Origin: Ooceraea biroi
Lineage: Eukaryota > Arthropoda > Insecta > Hymenoptera > Formicidae
Reading direction: 5' to 3'
NCBI RefSeq assembly: GCF_003672135.1
Contig: NC_039519.1
Span: 496,001-560,000, forward strand
DNA: 64,000 nucleotides
The notes below the pieces were generated by a model that did not search any database, was not told where the DNA came from, and worked only from the letters and a program-made list of their open reading frames with translations. Position 1 is the first letter of the stretch, and every line of letters starts with the position of its first letter. Both the position numbers and the translations under genes were made by a program. This document shows, one piece after another, positions 33,884-46,900 of the stretch.

Positions 33884-35794
33884 TATATATTTGGCTTAGA
33901 TAATAAATAAATTAAAAATAATAGATAATAATAAATAAATGAACCATTACGTAAATGTGTAATCTTTTGCTTTACTTTCTCGTTTGCTGAGTTACATTTG
34001 CATACTATATTTCAAGAAAAGTATTAAGTATTAAGTATTGCAAAGCTATTAAGTAATAATAAAAACCTTGAAGCATACGATATACGGGCATAAGATGATT
34101 ATTAAAGAAAATAACAACAATCGTATGAGAACGTAATAATAAAATCATCATGTACACAACCTTTCGAGGAAATCTTTCGCCATTATGACGTGTCCGACAC
34201 AATAGCGTGACGCGTGACATGTTACAATCGACGGTCTTTTACAAACGAAATTAGCACGTGATGGGCGACAGCGAGTTCCCACGTGTATCGTCGCGTAATT
34301 CTTTTCCAAGGATAACGACGCGTACTTTCCTCGACGGCGGCGGCGATGGCGAGCGAGAAGTGACGGAAAAGGGGATTCCCCTGTACCTGATGCAATTAAC
34401 TCGCTATTAACGGAGCAGACGTTGAGCAGGAGGCGCGCCGTTACGAAAGTATAGCCCGCTGTACGTGATTAAAGCGGGAATTCGTTACGGGCACACCGGC
34501 GGCCCCCGTCGATAAGATTAATTGATAAATGGCCGAATCGATCGGCGCCGTTGTAGTTTCGTTACGGCGGCACGACGGCGGTGGGGCCTGCAAGATAAAT
34601 ATCTCATCGCGATGTGGTAACGGATATATAATCAGGCTAATTCGTGTACACGTAATGCGGCGATACGCGAGAAATTATCATTACCGCGGTGATATCGGTC
34701 ATTAGCCGTGAGTATCCAGCGCGCGCATCTCTTCTCGCGCGAAACGCGCGATAATGCAACGGAGAATCTTATTGCCTCTGCTAAATTGAATGACGTTTCC
34801 TGCGATTTCTCTCAGAAATTTCTGCGATACTTTCTTAATTTTTCAAAATTTTCTGGAGCCTATCTTGTTGATGTTAAATTATTGAAATGGTTGTTATGCG
34901 CGACTGCCGATGAATTATGAATAAATAATTGTGACGTGTAACAAATCAGCAGGCATTTCTCTCCTGGTTCAATTTGCCGTTAGACGGCGAACATTGCACA
35001 TCGCACGGCTGGCCGTTCCGCGAGTGTATTTTAGTATTGCAATAAACTCGCGTGCAAGGAGCATCGAATAAAATAAAATATTTTGATCGCCAGAGATTGC
35101 CCACATTGCGCGCGTGTAACACTTCATACAAACAGTACTATATATGATACAGTACAGCGTCCGATACACGTGCACGCTGATGGAAGCCTCGCACACTTTC
35201 ACGGAAGGAGACCCAGACGGAAGAGGAACATTTTGACATCACGATGCATCATCGGTATATACAGACTGTCGTCAGTCACACTCGCCTCGTGGCGTTTCCG
35301 GGAAAATGTGCATTAAAACACGGGAACAAATAAACAAACTATGTGGGCAGAACATAAAGCGGCGAGAAGCCGCTGCGGATGAGACATCCTGCCTAGAGGC
35401 GCAAAAAGTGACGGCGAGGGCAAGGCAAATGTGTACAGGCTGTGCGTAGGTTCATCATGCTCTACGGTGTTCCGATCAGACCGTCGTACGCCGAACAAGA
35501 TGAAGACATAAGCGTCACAAAACGATATTCAAGTCGCCTCTGCAAGGAGGAAATTATCGTTCGGAAAGCGTGATTGTATAGTAGGTGGTGCCGCAACCGA
35601 ATGACGTAACTGCATCTAATTCTTGCTACCTTTCAACTTCGCGTAAACAGAATGTCGGTACAGCATCTGTATTGTGAAGTACGTGCGTCTCTGAAGATGA
35701 AGTACATAAGTGCAATTGTAATCTGATCAGCCCATTAAATGTGTGTTTAGTACATATGATCACCGGCATTCGATAAACGTGATAGATGAATAAT
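33884..35794. other. Non-coding spacer
   Basis: No supported gene. AT-rich to 34.2 kb, then CpG-rich to about 34.75 kb, then mixed. Only short chance frames. Confidence 0.5.
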
Positions 35795-35979
35795 TATTGG
35801 GTCGTCCGGAAAGTTCGTACCGATTTTTAATAGATGGCGTTGGAACATGTCTGAATATATCAATGTCATTGAAAACATACGACTTATATACATATGCTTA
35901 AAGGTGACATTTCAACGCATCTTTAGGAAAAAAGTTGTTTGAGAAAATTGATTCGTGTCAGTTTTGTACTCTTTTGAAG

Positions 35980-37007
35980 ATGGAAGAAAACAAAGAACAT
36001 TTTAGACACTTGATGCTTTTCTATTACCGGAAAGGCAAAAATGCCTCACAAGCAACAAATTCGATATGTTCTGTTTACGGAGAAGGCGCTTTAGCTGAAA
36101 GAACCGTGCGTAAGTGGTTCGCTAAGTTTAGAGCTGGTGATTTTAACCTTAAAGACCAAGAATGCTCGGGCAGACCCTCTACTACTGATAATGACCAAAT
36201 CAAGACACTGATCGAGAATAACCCGCGCTACACGACACGTGAATTAGCAGAGATACTGAAAATATCGAAAACCACTGTTCACGATCATGTAGTGAAGCTT
36301 GGTTACGTAAGTCGCCATGATGTATGGGTTCCGCATAATTTGGCCGACAAAATTTAATGGATCGCATTTCCATCTGCGACTCGCTGTACAAGCGCAACGA
36401 AAACGTACCATTATTGAAGCAATTAGTGACGGGTGACGAAAAATGGATCATTTACAACAATGTAGAACGAAAAAGATCCTGGGGTAAGCGAAATGAACCA
36501 GCATTAACCACTCCGAAAGCCGGCCTTCATCCAAAAAAAGTCATGCTCTGTGTCTGGTGGGATTGGAAAGGAATCCTATATTATGAGCTCCTACCACACA
36601 ACCAAACGATAAATGCAGATAAGTACTGCTCGCAACTGGACGAATTAAAGACAGCGATTCAGGAAAAACGTCCAGAATTAGCTAATAGGAAGGGCGTCGT
36701 GTTCCATCAGGACAATGCCAGACCTCATGTTTCTTTGACTACCCGACAAAAATTGTTGGAGTTTGGCTGGGATGTGCTACCTCACCCACCGTATTCACCA
36801 GACATTGCACCTTCAGACTTTCACTTATTTAGGTCTTTGCAAAATTCTCTTAGCGGCAAGAATTTCGACTCTTTGATCGACATAAAAAACCACCTTGAGG
36901 AGTTTTTCGCCGAGAAACCTAAGAAGTTCTGGGAGAATGAAATCTTCCAGTTGCGTAAAAGATGGACAAAAGTTGTGAAACAAAACGGTGCATACATAAG
37001 TCAATAA
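35980..37007 (+). pseudogene. Mariner transposase, copy 1 (one frameshift)
   Basis: Start ATG 35980 (MEENKEHFRHLMLFYYRKGK). N-terminal paired helix-turn-helix: KNASQATNSICSVYG, then TVRKWFAKFRAGDFNLKD and SGRPST, then the second helix set TTRELAEILKISKTTV. The linker WVPHNL is followed by TAA at 36355-36357; a one-base loss in the A run just before shifts the remainder to another frame. The catalytic domain is otherwise open: TGDEKW (first Asp), HQDNARPH (second), SPDIAPSD (third), with 34 residues between the second and third, the DD34D signature of mariner. The C-terminus GAYISQ ends at 37007. Length is about 342 residues ignoring the shift, normal for mariner. Inactive as written because of the shift. 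Confidence 0.92.
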
Positions 37008-37173
37008 ATATTTATCGACATAAAAAAATGTTGCCTTTGAATTTTCCTTCAAAATCGGCACGAACTTTCCGGACGACCCAATACATATGCTTAAAGGTGG
37101 CATTTCAACGCATCTTTAGGAAAAAAGTTGTTTCAGATAAATTGATTCGTGTCAGTTTTGTACTCTTTTGAAG

Positions 37174-38201
37174 ATGGAAGAAAACAAAGAACATTTTAGA
37201 CACTTGATGCTTTTCTATTACCGGAAAGGCAAAAATGCCTCACAAGCAACAAATTCGATATGTTCTGTTTACGGAGAAGGCGCTTTAGCTGAAAGAACCG
37301 TACGTAAGTGGTTCGCTAAGTTTAGAGCTGGTGATTTTAACCTTAAAGACCAAGAACGCTCGGGCAGACCCTCTACTACTGATGATGACCAAATCAAGAC
37401 ACTGATCGAGAATAACCCGCGCTACACGACACGTGAATTAGCAGAGATACTGAAAATATCGAAAACCACTGTTCACGATCATGTAGTGAAGCTTGGTTAC
37501 GTAAGTCGCCATGATGTATGGGTTCCGCATAATTTGGCCGACAAAATTTAATGGATCGCATTTCCATCTGCGACTCGCTGTACAAGCGCAACGAAAACGT
37601 ACCATTATTGAAGCAATTAGTGACGGGTGACGAAAAATGGATCATTTACAACAATGTAGAACGAAAAAGATCCTGGGGTAAGCGAAATGAACCAGCATTA
37701 ACCACTCCGAAAGCCGGCCTTCATCCAAAAAAAGTCATGCTCTGTGTCTGGTGGGATTGGAAAGGAATCCTATATTATGAGCTCCTACCACACAACCAAA
37801 CGATAAATGCAGATAAGTACTGCTCGCAACTGGACGAATTAAAGACAGCGATTCAGGAAAAACGTCCAGAATTAGCTAATAGGAAGGGCGTCGTGTTCCA
37901 TCAGGACAATGCCAGACCTCATGTTTCTTTGACTACCCGACAAAAATTGTTGGAGTTTGGCTGGGATGTGCTACCTCACCCACCGTATTCACCAGACATT
38001 GCACCTTCAGACTTTCACTTATTTAGGTCTTTGCAAAATTCTCTTAGCGGCAAGAACTTCAACTCTTTGATCGACATAAAAAACCACCTTGAGGAGTTTT
38101 TCGCCGAGAAACCTAAGAAGTTCTGGGAGAATGGAATCTTCCAGTTGCGTGAAAGATGGACAAAGGTTGTGAAACAAAACGGTGCATACATAAATCAATA
38201 A
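37174..38201 (+). pseudogene. Mariner transposase, copy 2 (same frameshift)
   Basis: The entire coding region is duplicated, including the same one-base loss before TAA at 37549-37551, so the lesion predates the duplication. Differences from copy 1 are few: QERSG versus QECSG, DDDQ versus DNDQ, FNSL versus FDSL, NGIFQLRER versus NEIFQLRKR, and YINQ versus YISQ at the end. All three catalytic aspartates are present. Copy 2 lacks the 5' terminus and so could not move on its own as a unit with both ends. Confidence 0.92.
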
Positions 38202-38277
38202 ATATTTATCGACATAAAAAAATGTTGCCTTTGAATTTTCCTTCAAAATCGGCACGAACTTTCCGGACGACCCAATA

Positions 38278-41182
38278 GATAGGTGAACGGAGTTCAGACG
38301 CTCCCAGTTTTGACTATGAGGACTTTTCGAGTCGATTTAATTTGCTCGCACTGTTGGAAGCCGCTTTATCGGATCATCCCAGATCGGTTCCGATCGTAGG
38401 TCGCAACGATTACGGTAAATCAATCCGATAGCACAGAGCATCCTTCAAAGAATCGCGGAGGTCGGGAACGCGAGCGCTGTGGTAGCGTCATCCATGGTTA
38501 GTGGGTCTATCGTTGCAACGCTGACACTGGCATTGCGGTGCGGGGTGTGAAGAGGGAAGACAGGGCATTCATACGGCACTGTCACACTCGGCGAATGCAG
38601 AAAACGTGAGCGACAAAGACCGACGAAGGCAGCGGACCATGGCGGTTTGTGGGAGGAGGTTAAAGCCCGCTTTACAGCAAATTCCGCGCCTCATCAACAT
38701 CGCCGATCGACCGTTGTTCGCCTTCGATCGAACAAATGGCCGGAATTTAAATGAGAGTGTCAAGGAAAATCATGAAACCCGCCGCGTGGCAAATACGGAA
38801 ATTTTAATCGCGTGTGTGCGAACTGGCACAACACATTGAATTTATCTTTTCGGCTTGTAAATGTGTGACCCGGATGAATTTGTTAATATTGCAGGAAAGA
38901 TCCTATCTTATCAAAACGGGCATGAGATCTTGCATTTTTCATAAATAAAATTTGAACGTTATTTACATGTTCAAGATTATTACTGTTCTCTATTTTGGTA
39001 CTTTCGCCGGTCTCGAAAATCAGAATTTACGTCGTCGATAAAGATGCCAAACTTTATCGTGCCAATCAGCGTTACGTAAACGCATTACGTAAACGATATA
39101 AAGAAACGATATAAACAATTAGGATGTAGGCAATTTGCGCACGTTAATAAACGGTTCTCTCGTTGCGCGCCGGCTTAAACGAGTACGTGTCGCATAATTT
39201 CTATTGACGTTGCGACCTCAATAAATGTCGGGGAGCGCGTCGAACGCCTCTCTAACACGTTCACGATGATCTATTAATACCGCGGATATCTCACATTAGG
39301 CATAGAGACGTAAATAACGTGTAGAACACATTGTTAACTTGATAATATAGGCACGCATCGGCACACGTCGCTCCGAAGCGGTGACTTCAGCGTTCGCGAG
39401 CGCTCATTGAATTCGAAGGAAGTTTTCGTCACGCAACCTAAGCATCGTTGAATCGAACGTGGAAAAGTACGTTCCCCAAGACATTCGAGATCAGGTTTGT
39501 TTGCCGAATAGTGCAGATTGTTTTAGGCGATAAGCAGATATCAGCCAATTTATTAAACAGTATCGCTATCTCTTGCCTCGTGAGATACTGTATCAGAATA
39601 AATCGAAAAAACAATCGCAGGGATCTAACTTCAACTTTTATTCGTTTATTTATACGCAACAGACAGGAAACTACAACATGTATTATTAAATGCATAGTCG
39701 AGCAGGATGTTGTCACGCAATGTATATTAAATTGTGTTGTGAATAGAAATCGCTTCGATTCGATTTAACCTTTTTTTTACAATTTCTTTTTTGAAGAAGA
39801 TGAAAGAGTAAAAATATGTAAAATATGTATCGTAAATGTATGTAAATGATAAACAAACAGCGATAATGATAATCGTGCGGTTAGTCGATAATCGAACTTG
39901 CAGTTAAGATTACCTGTTCGAACGTAGAACTTGAATAACAAATGTATCTTTGACTTGGAAATGAATGTTTTTTTCTTGCCCGTAAGCCATTAAATAATGT
40001 TTCTTCTTATAGTTTTTATTATATTGTAGTATACAGTTCATGTATCAAATTAAGCATTCTAATGCTTTTTGTTGTAACAAGTAGGCGTATGACATATCAA
40101 ATTTTTTATATTCATTACATACGATGCATATTTCTTTACACTTTGTTTCATGCAAAATTAAGAAAACACGTAACGTTGATTTATTAACATAAATATACAT
40201 ATAATCTGCTTTGTGTATGGGTATATTCATGTGTATAAGTTGTTCTTATTATACGTATATATTTTACAAAAAAATTACGCGGCATCTAGGACTCGTCTGT
40301 ACCGCAACGTCCGTATCTACTACGAGGTCAATGTATGTACATAGCTATTTGCTATGTACGTTAGTTGCTGTTCGTAACTACTCCAGGAGACTTGCGATGC
40401 AACTTTGTCCGGTTGTCGCAGATAATTGTAATTATAAGTTACTTTGTAGGAACTTGGAATTATATTTCTCAACGTTTGCACGCGCGATGCTTTATATTTC
40501 ATTTCGATTGGAACAGACACGCTATTTGTGTACTATTTTCATCGTGTCTGTCAGATCACAATACTATTTGTTATAGCTAAAAGCACATAAAAATATTTTA
40601 ACGATATCTGAAAAATTCAAATTCAGACGAACGTTTCTATCGGGGATGCATTCCGCAGTTTCAATGAGAGAACTTTGAATGGACTGGTCTTTCAGACTGT
40701 TCAATAATGTCTATTCTGCTAAAGTACTGTGCTGACATCTACAGAAATGGCACGTGACGTGTTAAATATCCAAATATCACTATTATAAAAACCATTAAAT
40801 GAAGAAGCAATTGTCTTGGAACACTATCATTGCTTTGAACGTACATCGTGTCTCACTTTGTCTACGTTTGCTCTCTTTCTCTCTCTTTTCGTTTAACAAA
40901 TCTTTCGATATCTTTGTAAAGTTTGCTATCTCAACTGTGCACGCCAAGCATCCAGACATCGCTGACATTAATGGATTTAGAACGAAAGATACATAAATTG
41001 CATTATTTGCCAAGCACTTTTGGCCTATATAGGTCATATCCACTGATTGACATTTTATAGATCCCGACACTCGCCAGAATGTCGCAAACAACAGATGCTG
41101 AACGGTGCAGATTTGATAAATTGCTTTTTATATCAGTATCAAGTCGGGATTTCAAGAGTAGGACTTAGATTATCATCACGGT
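38278..41182. other. Non-coding spacer
   Basis: No supported gene. CpG-rich to about 39.4 kb and AT-rich after. Frames of up to about 120 codons (40211-40576) overlap others and show no domain. Confidence 0.5.
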
Positions 41183-41186
41183 TTAA

Positions 41187-42810
41187 GGGGGAGCCTGCTT
41201 TAGAACGTTGAAAATAAGGCATAATTTTACGAATTTTTTTGGAGAAACTATACAGCGGATCATTATAAAACTTTGATGCATTTATTAGTACATGTTTAAA
41301 GATAAAAAAAATTATTTTTTTATTTGAATATATCGCCTGTAGAGGTCGTCCTGGAGGCATTGTAAATTGGTGAGCATTCTCCTGCCTCCAAATTTCATCC
41401 AAACTGAAAAATTGAAATATTTTCTCGTTATTTATGAATTCCCATCGTCGATGAACCAAAGAGAGAAGAAAAAAGTTGAAAAGTGCCAAAATGGTGGAGC
41501 TTGGAACACAAAAGTACGATTTTTAGGCAAAGTTGTTGAACTTTTTCATGCAAAAATAATTGTTTAACTTAATGTTTTTGTGAATATTAAAGGTTCATCG
41601 ACGATGGGAATTCATAAATAACGAGAAAATATTTCAATTTTTCAGTTTGGATGAAATTTGGAGGCAGGAGAATGCTCACCAATTTACAATGCCAGCTGCA
41701 TTAAGGTACCTCCAGGACCGACCTCTACAGGCGATATATTTAAATAAAAAAATAATTTTTTTATTTGAATATATCGCTCGTAGAGGTCGTCCTGGAGAAA
41801 TCTTAGTGCAGCCGCGTCGCCGCCATTGCAAATTGGTGAGCATTCTCCTGCCTCCAAATTTCGTCCAAACTGAAAAATTGAAATATCTTCTCGTTATTTA
41901 TGAATTCCCATCGTCGATGAACCAAAGAGAGAAGAAAAAAGTTGAAAAGTGCCAAAATGGTGGAGCTTGGAACACAAAAGTACGATTTTTAGGCAAAGTT
42001 GTTGAACTTTTTCATGCAAAAGTAATTGTTTAACTTAATGTTTTTGTGAATATTAAAGGTTCATCGACGATGGGAGTTCATAAATAACGAGAAAATATTT
42101 CAATTTTTCAGTTTGGATGAAATTTGGAGGCAGGAGAATGCTCACCAATTTACAATGCCAGCTGCATTAAGGTGCCTCCAGGACGACCTCTACAGGCGAT
42201 ATATTTAAATAAAAAAATAATTTTTTTATTTGAATATATCGCTCGTAGAGGTCGTCCTGGAGAAATCTTAGTGCAGCCGCGTCGCCGCCATTGCAAATTG
42301 GTGAGCATTCTCCTGCCTCCAAATTTCGTCCAAACTGAAAAATTGAAATATGTTCTCGTTATTTATGAATTCCCATCGTCGATGAACCAAAGAGAGAAGA
42401 AAAAAGTTGAAAAGTGCCAAAATGGTGGAGCTTGGAACACAAAAGTACGATTTTTAGGCAAAGTTGTTGAACTTTTTCATGCAAAAGTAATTGTTTAACT
42501 TAATGTTTTTGTGAATATTAAAGGTTCATCGACGATGGGAGTTCATAAATAACGAGAAAATATTTCAATTTTTCAGTTTGGATGAAATTTGGAGGCAGGA
42601 GAATGCTCACCAATTTACAATGCCAGCTGCATTAAGGTGCCTCCAGGACGACCTCTACAGGCGATATATTCAAATCAAAAAATTATTTTTTTATCTTTAA
42701 ACATGTGCTAATAAATGCATCAAAGTTTTATAATGATCCGCTGTATAGTTTCTCCAAAAACAATTCGTAAAATATACCTTATTTTCAGCGTTCTAAAGCA
42801 GGCTCCCCCC
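41187..42810. mobile_element. TTAA-flanked foldback element, copy 2
   Basis: Same family as 25702-27430 with the internal modules inverted. It starts GGGGGAGCCTGCTTTAGAAC after TTAA (41183-41186) and ends CCCCCC before TCAA (42811-42814), a mutated TTAA. It contains three ~440-bp foldback modules (41326-41741, 41767-42206, 42232-42671); the first is about 24 bp shorter in its left arm. Open frames of about 125 codons on it are read from repeat sequence and have no protein similarity that I recognise. Confidence 0.85.
41326..42671. repeat. Three tandem foldback modules of copy 2
   Basis: Modules 2 and 3 begin GAATATATCGCTCGTAGAGG, the right-hand end of the copy-1 modules, so the orientation is opposite. 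The first module lacks GCAGCTG-containing sequence in its left arm. Three modules are present in both genomic copies. Confidence 0.85.
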
Positions 42811-43126
42811 TCAATGGGAGGAATTGGCATACTCCAACTTTGCGCACCTAAGGAAATTGCAACGATTACTTTAAACTTTACTTCACCATTGTAAAAAATA
42901 TTATTCTTGAGAAGAATCTGATTGAGGAGGGAGGAAACGTGAATTCCACTCTACATCGCACAACCCTCTTCGATCGATTGAAACGAAACTTCGTCGCCGG
43001 ATGGGGACCTTGACCCTCATCAGAGCATCGGAATAATACTAGGCGAAAAATGATACGTGCATCTGCGCAGAACGCATCATGCCATAATTGCTTAATTACG
43101 TCTTCCCATAGAATCCCATACCCCAG

Positions 43127-43980
43127 ATGAATCGTCCAGTCGGCGATTCAAATCGGGGCTCACCTCCCCTGCGGATCAGGCCGTCATTAGGGCGCGAGCG
43201 TTCCTCGAGCAGGCCGATAATTCTATCAGCACAGCAGTGTAAACCGGGCTTTATTCGGCACCGTGAATACTCGCGTCGCGACGGACGGAGACAGAGAGAA
43301 AAAGAGAGAGATAGACAGTGCGAAGGAGAGAGTAGGAGAGAGTGGCACACAAGACCGTCACTGACACTGACGAGGAAGGAGAATGATAGAGTGCAGAGAG
43401 GGGGAGGGAACTGCGCGGGTCGTCAGTACCAGGCCGCGAGAGGGGTCGGCGCGGTTCGGGAGGGGGAGGGAAACGCGTAAACAGAGAGTCAACATGTAAA
43501 CAGGCCACTCGCGAGACAAACAACGTGGGGGCCGCGGGCTGTTCGCCGCCGAACGAGGCAAGGCAGGCAGGAGGCAGGCAAGGCAAAGCGGACTGGCAGG
43601 CCAGGCGAGCAAGCAGGCTCGTGTTCGCTCGCTTCGTTCTTGTGCGCTCCGTTTCCCGTACGCACTCGTCCCATCCGGCGTGCGTTCCGCATCGTCTCGC
43701 GTATTCGACTTATCGAATCGCGCGCGCCACCGAATCGAGCGGAGTCCGCTGCCGGCGGACGATTGTGCCGCGCGGGTCATCCGAGCGGCTGGCGGCGGCC
43801 CTCCGAAAACCCGCCGAAATTCGGGAGCGAGGGAGGAGAGGAGCGGCGCCGATCGGCATCGCTCGGCGCGGCGTCCGCGCTTTGACGGATCAGCCTCGGC
43901 CGGTTTCGCCGGTGCCCACAAAGGGGACAAAGAGAGGGGGGGGGGAGAGACAGAGAGAGAAAAGGGGGAGAGAAACGTTG
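43127..43980. promoter_or_regulatory. CpG-rich block, possible promoter or 5' exon
   Basis: The densest CpG and GC stretch of the window, flanked by GA-rich tracts at about 43285-43345 and 43931-43978. It contains CTCGCGAG (43508-43515), a core seen in TATA-less promoters. Overlapping long frames on both strands (up to 239 codons on the minus strand) are Arg-, Ser- and Pro-rich, as GC-rich non-coding DNA produces. No TATA box, clear initiator or donor could be fixed, so direction is unknown. A promoter is an inference from composition only. Confidence 0.25.
43931..43978 (+). repeat. GA-rich microsatellite
   Basis: Purine tract of GAGA and G runs. A similar tract is at about 43285-43345. Confidence 0.8.
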
Positions 43981-46900
43981 TCTTTTCTGATAACGCGCTT
44001 CGCAAGATACATAAATTTTTGGTGCCGCAATGAAGAACATCGGTATGTATTTCTGGCGTGTCTAAATAGTTCGTCAAGTTCTTGATTGTAGAGTGTGTAG
44101 AAATTGATCAACCATTGGTTTACTTTGATCGACACGATAGGCAAGAGTGCAATCTTGTGACGGTGCAACCCGAGAAGATAAATGAAGACACGTGCATGAC
44201 TGGATACAATGGTCCCCTAAAAGTGCATGAAATTTCAACTTCAAATTTCAAAAGTGACATTTATACAAGCTCCGTTTCACTTAATGATTAATTTATGCGC
44301 GAATTTTCCTGAAAGCCGCTTTAAAGTAAATACTTCGATAATTGGTGCAATATCTTGGTGCAATGATTCTTTTTACGTCAGTGCACGCGCGATGATAGGT
44401 AATTAAAGACCAGTTTAAAGCAAACATGCTCAGTGATTTGTAGAACGCGCGTTTGGTCGGCTCGCGTTTGGTTCTCATCGTGCTAGCGCTTCGTTCCGTG
44501 ATATTATAATCGTCGGCTTGATTCCTCCGCGAGTCAGCGGTGAACATAGAAATGTTCTAACGCTAAATAATTGCCGATGATTTAAAAAGTGATGACAAGC
44601 TGACAGGCATCACGGAGACACGCCAATTCTGCTTCACGGTTTCAAAGTCTGTACGAGAACTTTTATATTATTGTGTGACTTGATTGGCGCAGGGATTTAA
44701 ACCGCAGCGGATGTTGATCTTGAGATTGTTAGTTACGACGCTCTTATAATGTTAAAATGGCTGAGAGTAATCATAAATTTACATAATCAGAAATATATGT
44801 ACGTGGAGCAGGATAGAAACGCGGCGACTAAACGTGACGCGGAGTAGATTCGATAATGAATAACAAATGAATTTGCAATTGTATAATGTATCAGTGGTAT
44901 GGTGCTGCTAGAGTGAATTGCACAATGACGAGAAATACAAATTTCTGTGAGGATTGTGTGAAAACAGTTGTGAGAATTTTGCAGCCTTTTCACGGATAAA
45001 CAATCGCAAACTCAACTTTTGGAAATTGGTAAGCGCATTTTTTACGAGGTCTTTTAATTTATAATTCTATTGCGATAAAACAAGTTATTATAATTGTCAT
45101 AAATTTGAAATATATGAATATAAAAGTTTTATATTCAATAGCAATTCAATAATTTGAATCTTATACTAATTTTTTATTTTGTTTTTGAATTGAGAAAGTC
45201 AGTACTAATTTCAAATTAAATAATAATTAATAAACTTTAAGTACGCATTAATTGTCAATGCTAAAGGTAATCTCTTATCATGCATTATGTTGCCTGCTAC
45301 TTTTACACAGTTTTATACAGTGAATACCAACAGACCACGTTTTTGCTGTTGCTTATTATTATATTTTGATTAATCGTGCGCGTGAGTTTTTTATTGAGGA
45401 GCATATTGTTACTATGCAAACTATAAGAGAAAAATGTTAAGAATTACTTTATGTAACGTAACAACTTAATTCGATTAATATTAATTTGTTTACTGAAAAG
45501 CTTAAAGGAGGAAAACTAATGCTAATGCATTATTAATACTATGCAACTTTTTCGTATTATATTTAATAAAATATGTTAAAACATTCATGATGTTTTGTAT
45601 AAAGATTAACGCAATGATTTTTCTCACATAATGAATGTTATAATGTTGTTGGATGTCTGCTTACGTTTATGGAGCAAGATAAATGATAAGTTATCTAAAG
45701 CAGTTCACGCACAGCGGAACCTTTCGCAGTGGTTGTTACAAAGTAGTAAAACGCGTTCGCCCGCTTCCGGTCTAAATGTCAATAAAATTCACGCAAAGAC
45801 CACGATTGCCACGGACCTTGCTCCTAAAAAAATGTGGCAAACGAATCGCGGCTAGGAATGCGGCTGTTTCGAAACTTTCGAACGCGCAACGCATCACGGC
45901 ATCTGCATTTTCGTTACCGAGAACGCGATTACCAGCGCGGCACGAGGAAATCAGAAGCGACGACATTTCCTCCAGGAGCCGACTGTCCCGGCGCCGTGCT
46001 GAGAAAATGGAAATTGCCGTTAACGCAGCGAGCGACCTAACAGGAGGAATTATCCGCGTATTGGCGGCCACTCACGTGAATCATTAGCTTCTTGCGGTAC
46101 GAGCCGTGCCGTGTGAGTAAGCAATCGTTACCGCGGCTTTTATTAAGATTTATGAGACACGCTATATACGCGCGTTCTCTAATTGCGCGCTCGCGCGCGT
46201 GCACCTTTTAAGAAAACTGCCGGCCGCGTCCATTATCCGCTTATATCGCGGCTGGCTCGCGCTCATAAATCGCCGATCCTGCAAACACTCCCGGGTATTC
46301 CAAATTTAAGAGCGGCCAATTAATTGTCGGCCCAGGCGGCCTCTGACCACTGCCTGTCCGTCTGCCAATTCGAGGCGTCCGGCGAACGGCGCGTCGCATC
46401 GCACCGTCGAAACTGGAGCGCGGGAAGAGTGTCGAATGAAGCAGAAACACTACTCCCAGATAGAAGTATCTAAATAACGCGAACCAGTGTCCGTTTCTTG
46501 GCACTGTGTTAACGTAACGATGATTTACTCCGATTCTTTTAACAATTCCAGGACGAATTCATTCAGATCCGACTCTCTCGCTACCTGTTTTGAAAGAGTA
46601 CATTAGGACATTTATTTTGACTTTTCCTTTTCCTTATTGGAGCTCGAGTGTATAATCCAAGGTTTTTAAAACATGTTGCTCTTAAAAAATTGCAAAGTCT
46701 CTTAGAAAATTTCAAAGAATATCTAAAGATTGTGAGTAAACTCTATATTAGTGGCAAATATTTTACGAGTAGATTTCTCCTAGAAAGTTTGATTGGATGA
46801 AAGGATTCGAACTCGATCAATGTTAAACTCTCGCAACCGTTAAATCAGTAATAATAAAAAAAGAAGATGAACAGTGTCAAAAGCGATGTGTGTCCATCAG

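Larger units (their letters stand above)
35797..38275 (+). mobile_element. Mariner A: complete-ended copy plus 3' partial copy
   Basis: Copy 1 (35797-37081, 1285 bp) has both termini, TTGGGTCGTCCGGAAAGTTC and its reverse complement, with TA at 35795-35796. Its 3' end is joined through TA (37082-37083) to CATATGCTTAAAGG, which in copy 1 begins at 35891 and also directly follows a TA. The second copy (37084-38275) therefore lacks the first ~94 bp including the 5' terminus, but keeps the 3' terminus followed by TA. Offset between copies is 1193 bp. The two copies are almost identical. Confidence 0.92.

Noticed and set aside
41647..42498. Frames of about 125 codons repeated in the TTAA element
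   Set aside because: They lie on foldback repeat modules and run through terminal-repeat sequence; the matching frames in the 25.7-kb copy are broken, so not conserved genes.
43358..44085. Long frames on both strands (239 codons minus, 186 codons plus)
   Set aside because: They overlap each other in GC-rich sequence with microsatellites, have low-complexity composition and no domain; treated as compositional artefacts.
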